DNA of 12,278 bases, taken from 2-02-FULL-45-10 sp964478235. Its GTDB lineage: Bacteria > Patescibacteriota > Patescibacteriia > Magasanikbacterales > GWA2-37-8. How positions within the stretch are numbered: the first letter of the stretch is position 1; every line of letters begins with the position of its first letter. Below, piece by piece: positions 6,659 through 12,087 of the stretch. Under the pieces are notes generated by a model. The model was not told where the DNA came from, did not search any database, and saw only the letters and a list, made by a program, of their open reading frames with translations. The stretch lies in the NCBI GenBank assembly GCA_964478235.1, contig CAYZGX010000017.1:1-12278 (forward strand), read 5' to 3'. The translations under genes were made by a program, and so were the position numbers.

Positions 6659-6687
6659 ATTGTAGCGATTTGAATAATCGTTGTCAA
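6659..6687 (-). promoter_or_regulatory. near-consensus promoter for tRNA-Thr
   Basis: Minus strand: -35 TTGACA (6682-6687, perfect), 17-base spacer, -10 TACAAT (6659-6664). The start would be near 6652, about 8 bases before the tRNA. It is the strongest promoter in the window and a useful guide to the housekeeping sigma consensus. Confidence 0.85.
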
Positions 6688-6752
6688 CCAGCGGATTTTT
6701 CAATTCTGTCCACATTATCTGGCTGGTTTGAGTGGTGGACAGCAGAGGCATG

Positions 6753-6761
6753 TGGTATACT
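6753..6761 (+). promoter_or_regulatory. extended -10 promoter of ftsEX
   Basis: TGG followed by TATACT (6756-6761) ends 10 bases before the ATG at 6772. Transcription is thus expected 3-5 bases before the start codon, so the mRNA would be nearly leaderless. No consensus -35 at 17 bases; TTGAGT at 6728-6733 is too far (22 bases). Confidence 0.65.
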
Positions 6762-6771
6762 AGAACCTACT

Positions 6772-7452
6772 ATGATTACTTTACACGGCGTTTCCAAATT
6801 CTATTCCAACACTAATCCGGTTTTGAAAGATGTCACTGTTACGATTGATCCCGGGGAGTTTGTGTCTATTGTCGGTCAAAGTGGTGCTGGCAAAACCACT
6901 CTCGTGAAGCTGCTTATTGCCGAAGAGCGCCCAACCAAAGGGCGTATTGAAATTGGTGGTTGGGATATCACCCAAATAAAAAGCAACGTTGTCCCATATC
7001 TCCGCCGTCAAATCGGGGTTATTTTCCAAGATTTTCGTTTGTTGCCACAAAAAACCGTTTCGGAAAATGTTTCCTTTGCTCTTGAAGTAGCGGGGGAGCG
7101 TAGTGGCCGTATTGAGCAAATTGTTCCGCAGGTGCTCCAGATTGTCGGCCTCGGTAACAAAGGCAATCGCTATCCAGGGCAACTCTCTGGTGGTGAACAA
7201 CAACGTGTAGCCATTGCTCGCTCGCTGGTACATCGCCCAAAGGTTTTGATCGCTGACGAACCAACCGGCAATTTAGACGCTATCAACACCGATGAAATTA
7301 TTGAAATTTTGAAGAAAATTAACGAATTCGGCACCACGATTATGCTTGTGACCCACAATCGCGAAGTGGTGAACCGTCTTCGTCGTCGGGTGATCACTCT
7401 CGCCAACGGCCAAATCGTCAATGACGAGTCGGCTGGTAAATATGTTATCTAG
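6772..7452 (+). CDS. ftsE: Cell division ATP-binding protein FtsE
   Basis: A 226-residue ABC-type ATPase on the inner face of the membrane. With FtsX it links division to cell-wall hydrolysis. Seen: an MITLHGVSKFY start typical of FtsE, Walker A GQSGAGKTT (35-43), an RRQIGVIFQDFRLL Q-loop region, signature LSGGEQQRVAIARSL starting at residue 138, Walker B LIADEP with D162-E163, and a late switch histidine in MLVTHN. The start at 6772 is preferred because it matches family length and lies 10 bases after an extended -10. A longer in-frame reading from a TTG at 6670 would contain that promoter and overlap the tRNA-Thr promoter. ftsX begins 3 bases after the TAG stop. There is no Shine-Dalgarno motif. 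Confidence 0.93.
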   Translation: MITLHGVSKFYSNTNPVLKDVTVTIDPGEFVSIVGQSGAGKTTLVKLLIAEERPTKGRIEIGGWDITQIKSNVVPYLRRQIGVIFQDFRLLPQKTVSENVSFALEVAGERSGRIEQIVPQVLQIVGLGNKGNRYPGQLSGGEQQRVAIARSLVHRPKVLIADEPTGNLDAINTDEIIEILKKINEFGTTIMLVTHNREVVNRLRRRVITLANGQIVNDESAGKYVI

Positions 7453-7455
7453 TCT

Positions 7456-8364
7456 ATGACTTCTTTTGTTCGCATTCTCAAATTTGCTTTGCAAGATATC
7501 TGGCGCAACCTCGGGCTGTCTTCGATGACCGTCTTTATCCTCATTCTTATGCTCTTGTCGGTGAACACACTCCTCGCTATGGACGTCACCACCAAAGAAG
7601 CCGTCCATTTGGTCAAAGATCAGGTCAATGTCAGTTTCTATCTATCCGAAGACGCAACAGATAAAAACATTAAAGACCTCCAAAACTATATTGCTGAATT
7701 TCCTGAGGTGGACAGCGTTAAAGTGGTAGCCAAAGAAGATGTCTTGACTGCTTTTCAAACTCGCCATCAGTTTAGCGCCGAGGTGCTCCAGGCTTTGAGT
7801 GAGCTCGGTGGTAACCCATTTGGCCCAACAGTGATTGTTAAAACCAAAGAGCCAGGCCAATACCGCAAGATTATCGAAGCGCTTGCTATCCCACAATATG
7901 ACAGTCTGATTGAAAGCAAGAGTTTTGACGGTCACGAAGAAGCGCTGGACCGTATCCAAGCGATTACGATGCGTATTGAGCAGATTGGCTTCGGGCTATC
8001 TGTCTTATTTGCCCTTATCGCGTTTCTTATCATCTTCAACACAATTCGCGTCACTATTTATAGTCAACGCGTGGAAATCAGCATCAAGCGCCTCGTAGGG
8101 GCTAATAATTGGTTTATTCGTGGCCCGTATCTGATTGAATCCGTCATCTTTACTCTCATTAGTATGGTCTTTACTATGGCCATTGTTTTCGTCGCTGTTG
8201 ACCGTCTCGACCGGTATTTGGGGGTAGTTTTCCCAAACGGCTTCTCCTTGACAAATTACTACACTTCGCATATGCTGTACGTGTTCGGTTTGCAGACCCT
8301 AGCAGTACTTCTCCTCACTATTACATCTAGTAGTTTGGCGATGCGTCGGCAACTGAAAGTCTAA
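7456..8364 (+). CDS. ftsX: Cell division membrane protein FtsX
   Basis: A 302-residue ABC permease partner of FtsE. Seen: cytoplasmic N-terminus, transmembrane helix 1 (about 22-42), and an extracellular domain (about 45-170) with the characteristic NVSFYLSEDATD (58-69) and a VDSVKVVAKEDVL segment. Three more helices follow (about 177-199, 226-248, 272-293), with the conserved IFNTIRVTIYSQRVEISIKRLVGA block (about 193-216) between helices 2 and 3. This is the standard FtsX topology. The extracellular domain normally docks a murein hydrolase or its activator; no such gene is visible here. The start lies 3 bases after ftsE, indicating a two-gene operon. No terminator separates it from the tRNA-Gln gene 23 bases downstream. 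Confidence 0.92.
   Translation: MTSFVRILKFALQDIWRNLGLSSMTVFILILMLLSVNTLLAMDVTTKEAVHLVKDQVNVSFYLSEDATDKNIKDLQNYIAEFPEVDSVKVVAKEDVLTAFQTRHQFSAEVLQALSELGGNPFGPTVIVKTKEPGQYRKIIEALAIPQYDSLIESKSFDGHEEALDRIQAITMRIEQIGFGLSVLFALIAFLIIFNTIRVTIYSQRVEISIKRLVGANNWFIRGPYLIESVIFTLISMVFTMAIVFVAVDRLDRYLGVVFPNGFSLTNYYTSHMLYVFGLQTLAVLLLTITSSSLAMRRQLKV
8248..8276 (+). promoter_or_regulatory. candidate internal promoter in ftsX for tRNA-Gln
   Basis: Perfect -35 TTGACA (8248-8253), 17-base spacer, -10 TATGCT (8271-8276), inside the 3' part of ftsX. A start near 8283 would give a precursor with about 105 bases of leader before tRNA-Gln. The same bases encode LTNYYTSHMLY, so a chance match is possible, but both hexamers and the spacing are very good. 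Confidence 0.5.
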
Positions 8365-8366
8365 CC

Positions 8367-8382
8367 CCTTCACCCATGAAGG
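8367..8382 (+). other. short hairpin between ftsX and tRNA-Gln
   Basis: Perfect 6-base stem CCTTCA (8367-8372) / TGAAGG (8377-8382) with loop CCCA. It fills most of the 23-base gap between the ftsX stop and the tRNA. There is no T-run, so it is not an intrinsic terminator. It may protect the mRNA 3' end or mark a processing site in an ftsX-tRNA transcript (inference). Confidence 0.5.
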
Positions 8383-8387
8383 CACAC

Positions 8388-8458
8388 TCCGAGGTCGTCT
8401 AACGGCAGGACAGTGGCCTTTGAAGCCGCTTATTTTGGTTCGAATCCAAACCTCGGAA
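8388..8458 (+). tRNA. tRNA-Gln(TTG)
   Basis: 71 bases to the discriminator. Acceptor TCCGAGG (8388-8394) pairs with CCTCGGA (8451-8457), discriminator A8458. The anticodon stem GTGGC/GCCGC (one G-T pair) encloses CTTTGAA, anticodon TTG at 8420-8422. The T-arm TTTGG-TTCGAAT-CCAAA is perfect. The following bases 8459-8461 read CCA, so the 3' end appears encoded. Terminator at 8468-8495. Confidence 0.95.
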
Positions 8459-8467
8459 CCAAGCAAG

Positions 8468-8495
8468 ACGGAGCGTATTCAACGCTTCGTTTTTT
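8468..8495 (+). terminator. terminator after tRNA-Gln
   Basis: Stem ACGGAGCGT (8468-8476) / ACGCTTCGT (8482-8490), nine pairs with one G-T, 5-base loop ATTCA, followed by a T-run through 8495 and more Ts after a single G. Confidence 0.8.
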
Positions 8496-8505
8496 GTTTT
8501 TTATC

Positions 8506-8534
8506 TTGATTAAATAGGTAAATTAGTCTATAGT
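8506..8534 (+). promoter_or_regulatory. promoter for the secreted hypothetical gene
   Basis: -35 TTGATT (8506-8511), 17-base spacer, -10 TATAGT (8529-8534), giving a start near 8541 and a leader of about 20 bases. A second -10-like TATAAC (8544-8549), 11 bases before the ATG, could give a nearly leaderless start instead. Confidence 0.6.
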
Positions 8535-8560
8535 ACGGAGTATTATAACTAATCTTTTCT

Positions 8561-9661
8561 ATGAAAATAAATTTTGTAAGAAAATTTATTGCGTCATTTG
8601 CTACGCTGTTTGGCGTGTTTGGTTTATTTTCATATGCGCAAGCTGGGGGTCCGAACTGGGACATAACATTAATTTGCACCGATAAACAAACACAGCTTCC
8701 AGTTGAATTCGTTTTTCAGCAAGTTAGAGGTGATGCGTCACCTGCTTTTGGCCCAATGATGTTTAAAATGGTAGATAGCGACCTTAAGGAGGAGAAGTCT
8801 TCAGATCGTATCGAACGCTTTACTAAAAAATTTGTTGCTTACAAGGAGATTTGTATTGAAGATTTAAGCACCCTGCCATCCTACACACCCACGCTTTTAG
8901 ACAGTTGGGTAAAAAGCACGTTTAGCGGAAGTTTTTCTGAATTTGGTGGATTTGCAATTGTGCCAAGTAGAGAAAACATCACATCTAATTTATTTGATAG
9001 TGTTAAAACAAAAAAAATTACTAAACTTGGAGAAAACTGGGAGCTTTATTACACACCGGTAAAGACTTCGTTTGGTTGGAAGCTTGGGTGGTATAAATTT
9101 AAAAACTTTCTTTCAAGTAAAAAACAACTATCTATTCCTAATTTAGAAATTTCTAGTTCGGAAATTAGTACAGTCAGAAATTTTAAAGGTGGTAATGTTT
9201 TAAAAAAATCTGTATCGGCAGAAAAAATGGAAATGGAAAAGAAAGAAAAAACAACCAACTCTGAACAAAAGTCGAATCCAGCTGGGCAAAAACCCACTCT
9301 AACATTTAGAGTACCAAAGGGATATGCAAATTATGGAACTTCAGATAATGTGAATATCGCTAAAGAAGGTATGGTATTGCCTGCAGGAGACACTGATGCT
9401 TTCAGATACGCAATCACCGTTGATGTTTCACCTTATGATCTAAACAACGGACCATTTCGTGGGTTAGATATAGTAAGTACTAAATCGAAGAAAGTTAGCA
9501 ACATTCTAGGCACTGAATATACATGGCTGAACGACTTTGGTGGCCAAAAAGAACTTTTGCTTGTCCTCCCTCTAAGGGGGTACTATATTTACGTTAGCGC
9601 TGAGCCGGGTGTTGATATGAATATTTATAACGATTTTGTGTCGAGTCTTAAAATTAAGTAG
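8561..9661 (+). CDS. secreted protein of unknown function
   Basis: I do not recognise this 366-residue protein. It begins with a clear signal peptide: basic MKINFVRKF, a hydrophobic core and YAQA-GG, with likely cleavage after residue 28. No lipobox is present, so it is secreted or surface-retained rather than lipidated. The mature part has an N-terminal region (29-215) with cysteines at 39 and 98 that might pair. A charged Lys/Glu/Met linker (about 219-246) follows. The C-terminal domain (about 247-366) starts TFRVPKGYANYG and ends FVSSLKIK, a layout reminiscent of small PsbP/DcrB-like stress domains; this likeness is tentative. The coding sequence is visibly more AT-rich than its neighbours (frequent AAA, AAT, TTT), suggesting a different history or weak codon selection. 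It has its own promoter and terminator, so it is a single-gene unit. Confidence 0.75.
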   Translation: MKINFVRKFIASFATLFGVFGLFSYAQAGGPNWDITLICTDKQTQLPVEFVFQQVRGDASPAFGPMMFKMVDSDLKEEKSSDRIERFTKKFVAYKEICIEDLSTLPSYTPTLLDSWVKSTFSGSFSEFGGFAIVPSRENITSNLFDSVKTKKITKLGENWELYYTPVKTSFGWKLGWYKFKNFLSSKKQLSIPNLEISSSEISTVRNFKGGNVLKKSVSAEKMEMEKKEKTTNSEQKSNPAGQKPTLTFRVPKGYANYGTSDNVNIAKEGMVLPAGDTDAFRYAITVDVSPYDLNNGPFRGLDIVSTKSKKVSNILGTEYTWLNDFGGQKELLLVLPLRGYYIYVSAEPGVDMNIYNDFVSSLKIK

Positions 9662-9691
9662 TCCTTACTTCATCCACGACCCCAAACCAAT

Positions 9692-9724
9692 AAAAACACC
9701 CCATATGTACGGGGGTGTTTTTTT
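9692..9724 (+). terminator. terminator after the secreted-protein gene
   Basis: Stem AAAAACACCCC (9692-9702) / GGGGTGTTTTT (9712-9722), 9-base loop, T-run continuing to 9724. It ends only 4 bases before the -10 of the next gene. Confidence 0.85.
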
Positions 9725-9728
9725 ATTG

Positions 9729-9734
9729 TATACT
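9729..9734 (+). promoter_or_regulatory. -10 element directly before the FkbM-type gene
   Basis: TATACT (9729-9734) ends 7 bases before the ATG at 9742, placing transcription start at or next to the start codon, so the message would be leaderless. There is no good -35; the upstream bases are the preceding terminator. Confidence 0.5.
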
Positions 9735-9741
9735 TATCTGT

Positions 9742-10437
9742 ATGCGGACTGTTTTTTTGGCTCACAATGGCCACAACCTTACTATCTATCTACGAGACGA
9801 AGCCGACGAGAGTGTCATGGCTGAAATTTTTCGTTTGCGCGAATATCGCCGAGCCGAGGAAACAATTGAATCGGCTACCGGAGCGATTGTCGATGTTGGC
9901 GCGCACAGCGGCCTTTTTACCCTCTACGCTCGCTCACTTAATGCCACCGCTCCGATTGTCGCTGTTGAGCCAGAGAAAAATAACATTATCCTTTTTAAAA
10001 AACACTGTACAGACAACAAGCTGTCTGGTATCACACTCGTGGAAGGGGCTCTGGGGGGCGCCTACGCCAAGCAACACCTCTTTGTGACCGACGACAGCCA
10101 CAACCACCATTTGCTCGATGTGGGCACGCCAGGCGACGATACCGAGGTTGTTCAAGTCTATCCGCTCGAAACGATTCGCACTCACTGTCCAGGCGGGAAA
10201 ATTGCCTTGCTTAAAATGGATATTGAAGGCGGGGAGTACGATGTGTTTGCGGGAGCAACCGACGACGACTTCGCTTCTATGCAAGCGATTATTATGGAAT
10301 ACCACGATTCTAAAGAACATAATCACAAAGAATTGGAACAAACTTTACGGGAGCACGGTTTCGGCGTACAAACTTTTCCGTCGCATTTTGATCGTACTAT
10401 GGGATTTTTATGGGCCACCAACAAACGCACCATCTAA
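9742..10437 (+). CDS. FkbM-family SAM-dependent methyltransferase
   Basis: 231 residues. Class I methyltransferase fold of the FkbM type, commonly O-methylating sugars or other hydroxylated products. Seen: SAM-binding motif I IVDVGAHSGLFTLYA (49-63), the acidic motif II VAVEPEKNN (73-81) and the family hallmark LLKMDIEGGEYDVF (156-169). The start at 9742 is chosen because it begins a plausible MRTVFLAHNG strand and lies 7 bases after a -10 element. An earlier in-frame GTG (9715) falls inside the preceding terminator stem. The 3' end overlaps the next gene by 28 bases, so the two are translated from one message. With a glycosyltransferase partner, the likely acceptor is a sugar of a surface glycan or glycolipid; this is inference. 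Confidence 0.88.
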   Translation: MRTVFLAHNGHNLTIYLRDEADESVMAEIFRLREYRRAEETIESATGAIVDVGAHSGLFTLYARSLNATAPIVAVEPEKNNIILFKKHCTDNKLSGITLVEGALGGAYAKQHLFVTDDSHNHHLLDVGTPGDDTEVVQVYPLETIRTHCPGGKIALLKMDIEGGEYDVFAGATDDDFASMQAIIMEYHDSKEHNHKELEQTLREHGFGVQTFPSHFDRTMGFLWATNKRTI

Positions 10438-11729
10438 AACACCACGAAGCCTGGGTTGTTACGGTGGATATGGGTTATGGCCACCAGCGCGCTGCTGACC
10501 CGCTTCGTCATCTCTCGCCTGATGGTCAGGTGATTATTGCCAACGACTATCCCGACATGCCAAGGGCTGATTATCGATTTTGGAATTACGGTCGAAAGTT
10601 TTATGAAACAGTCTCGCGTCTTCAGGCACTACCGCTTATTGGATCGATGGTTTTTGCTGTCATGGACAGTTTTCAAGTTATCAAAGAATACGACCCGAAG
10701 CGTCGTGATCTGCGCCCATCAGCTCAGCTCCTCCAAAACTATATTGCGATTCGAAATGGTCGGGGCAAACATTTAATACAACAGCTCAACCATCGCGACA
10801 TTCCGCTCGTCACCAGTTTTTTCACGGTCGCCTATATGGCCGAAGAGCATCATTTTAAAAATGACATCTATCTTGTAGTCTGCGATACAGATATTAGTCG
10901 CACCTGGGCACCGCTCCACCCTGAAAAATCTCGTATCAAATATGTAGTACCAACTGAGCGAGCCAAAGATCGTCTTATCACCTACGGGGTCAGACCAGAG
11001 AGCATTTTTCTCACCGGCTTCCCACTGCCACTCGAAAACATCGGTGGGCACACGATGACCACTCTCAAAAAAGATGTGGCGGCCCGCCTCCACAATCTTG
11101 ACCCAAAACACAGCTACCGAAGTACGTATAAGGATGTGATTAAAAACATTTTGAAAGAATACGACCACGAAACCCCAACCCATCCGTTGACCCTCACCTA
11201 TGCTGTCGGTGGAGCTGGTGCGCAAAAAGAAACTGCCAAAGATATTCTTCACAGTCTTCACGACGCGATTGTTGAGGAAAAAATCAACCTCTGTTTAGTC
11301 GCTGGTACTCGCTCTGAGGTAGATTGGTATTTTAGACGAATCATCGAAGAAGAGCGTCTGCAAAATAAGCTCGGCAAAAGTTTACATCTGCTCTACAAAC
11401 CAACCAAGCAAGCCTATTTTGAATCGTTCAACCAACAATTGCGCATCACCGACGTACTTTGGACTAAGCCAAGTGAATTAGTGTTTTATTCAGCACTCGG
11501 TATTCCAATTATTATTGCTCCAACGCTCGGTTCACAAGAAGAATACAATAAAGCCTGGCTTGAAAAGAATGGTGCCGGCATTGTGGCAAGCGACGCCAAG
11601 CGAACGCATGAATGGTTTTTTGAGTGGCTTGTTTCGGGCGCTCTCGCCTCTACAGCTATGAATGCTTTCATGAGTGGGGAGAGTCGGGGAGTGGAGCGTA
11701 TCAAAGAAGTGGTCTTTGGAAAAAAATAG
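10410..11729 (+). CDS. GT-B glycosyltransferase related to MGDG synthase/MurG
   Basis: A 439-residue GT-B fold enzyme. The N-terminal half has a glycine-rich loop DMGYGHQRAA (20-29), like the SxGxGHxxAA loop of MGDG-synthase and processive diacylglycerol glucosyltransferases. It continues with VCDTDISRTW (157-166), YVVPTERAKDRL (178-189) and TGFPL (202-206), matching the domain-linking segments of that group. The C-terminal half has YAVGGAGAQKE (264-274), comparable with the MurG GGSQGA turn. A sugar-nucleotide-binding end follows at 348-390 (TKPSELVFYSALGIP, PTLGSQEEYN, NGAG). The donor is likely a UDP-sugar; the acceptor is probably lipid-linked but unknown. A longer-than-usual middle insertion (about 207-258) is charged. 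It overlaps the methyltransferase by 28 bases and ends at a strong terminator. Its start context (TTT-ATG) differs from the other genes. Confidence 0.82.
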   Translation: MGHQQTHHLKHHEAWVVTVDMGYGHQRAADPLRHLSPDGQVIIANDYPDMPRADYRFWNYGRKFYETVSRLQALPLIGSMVFAVMDSFQVIKEYDPKRRDLRPSAQLLQNYIAIRNGRGKHLIQQLNHRDIPLVTSFFTVAYMAEEHHFKNDIYLVVCDTDISRTWAPLHPEKSRIKYVVPTERAKDRLITYGVRPESIFLTGFPLPLENIGGHTMTTLKKDVAARLHNLDPKHSYRSTYKDVIKNILKEYDHETPTHPLTLTYAVGGAGAQKETAKDILHSLHDAIVEEKINLCLVAGTRSEVDWYFRRIIEEERLQNKLGKSLHLLYKPTKQAYFESFNQQLRITDVLWTKPSELVFYSALGIPIIIAPTLGSQEEYNKAWLEKNGAGIVASDAKRTHEWFFEWLVSGALASTAMNAFMSGESRGVERIKEVVFGKK

Positions 11730-11731
11730 AC

Positions 11732-11765
11732 AAAAAAACAGCCTGGTTTCCCAGACTGTTTTTTT
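11732..11765. terminator. bidirectional terminator between glycosyltransferase and cold-shock genes
   Basis: A7-CAG-C-CTGG (11732-11746), loop TTTC, CCAG-A-CTG-T7 (11751-11765): a long stem with one C-A mismatch, with an A-run and T-run on opposite sides. It serves both the plus-strand glycosyltransferase and the minus-strand cold-shock gene. Confidence 0.85.
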
Positions 11766-11780
11766 AAACTCTTTAGAGAG

Positions 11781-11981
11781 TTAGGCGCGTGCTACGTTGA
11801 TAGCGCGAGGACCCTTTTCAGAGCTCTCGGTATCAAAAGTAACGGTGTCGCCGGATTTCAATTCAGAGAATTGAACGCCGACCAAGCCTGAAGCGTGGAA
11901 GAATACGTCTTTTGCACCATCTTCTGGGGTGATAAAGCCGAAGTTCTTATCTGCTACGAGGGTTTTGATTGTACCTTGCAT
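11781..11981 (-). CDS. cold-shock domain protein (CspA family)
   Basis: A 66-residue single-domain OB-fold protein of the CspA family, which binds single-stranded RNA and DNA and prevents or melts RNA structure. Seen: RNP1-like KNFGFI (12-17), RNP2-like DVFFHAS (25-31), the GDTVTFD strand and the C-terminal KGPRAINV block; length is typical. The first strand reads GTIKTLVADKNFGFI, lacking the WF usual after the lysine and with N replacing G in RNP1, so nucleic-acid contacts may differ slightly. It is transcribed alone from a strong promoter (12059-12087) with a structured leader of about 70 bases, as is common for cold-shock genes. The start has no Shine-Dalgarno motif (ACT-ATG). It is convergent with the glycosyltransferase gene. 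Confidence 0.95.
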   Translation of the reverse strand: MQGTIKTLVADKNFGFITPEDGAKDVFFHASGLVGVQFSELKSGDTVTFDTESSEKGPRAINVARA

Positions 11982-12015
11982 AGTAATGTGACTAGGCTGA
12001 ATAAAATAGATCGCG

Positions 12016-12039
12016 GCAGAAATTCGACTCTATTTCTAC
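12016..12039 (-). promoter_or_regulatory. hairpin in the cold-shock gene leader
   Basis: Minus strand: GTAGAAAT and ATTTCTGC form an 8-base stem (one G-T pair) around an 8-base loop within the predicted 5' leader (about 12052 to 11982). Cold-shock genes often have temperature-responsive leaders; whether this one responds is inference. Confidence 0.4.
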
Positions 12040-12058
12040 GTAGGATTTATTGGATAGT

Positions 12059-12087
12059 AGTGTACCACGTTTACCCTGAGGGGTCAA
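12059..12087 (-). promoter_or_regulatory. promoter of the cold-shock gene
   Basis: Minus strand: -35 TTGACC (12082-12087), 17-base spacer, -10 TACACT (12059-12064) preceded by TGG, an extended -10. All elements are present. The -35 hexamer contains the TGA stop codon of the upstream flavoprotein gene. Confidence 0.8.

Noticed and set aside
6670..6771. In-frame upstream extension of ftsE from a TTG codon
   Set aside because: It would cover the tRNA-Thr -35 hexamer and the ftsE -10 element, adds 34 residues with no family match, and the ATG at 6772 begins the usual FtsE N-terminus.
8367..8382. Hairpin after ftsX as a terminator
   Set aside because: There is no T-run after the stem, and the tRNA begins 6 bases later.
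9715..9741. GTG start upstream of the FkbM-type gene
   Set aside because: It lies inside the terminator stem of the preceding gene and upstream of the -10 element; the ATG at 9742 fits better.
10395..10400. TACTAT 9 bases before the glycosyltransferase ATG, as another near-leaderless promoter
   Set aside because: It lacks a TGN extension and a -35, lies inside the methyltransferase coding region, and the genes already overlap; a chance match is more likely.
10773..11261. Minus-strand open frame of 162 codons opposite the glycosyltransferase
   Set aside because: Antisense shadow of a gene with clear GT-B motifs; no promoter or terminator fits it.
12084..12086. Possible TGA recoding (as in Gracilibacteria/Absconditabacteria)
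   Set aside because: The TGA falls at the expected C-terminus of the YhiN/HI0933 family and no other gene in the window contains in-frame TGA, so the standard code is adequate.
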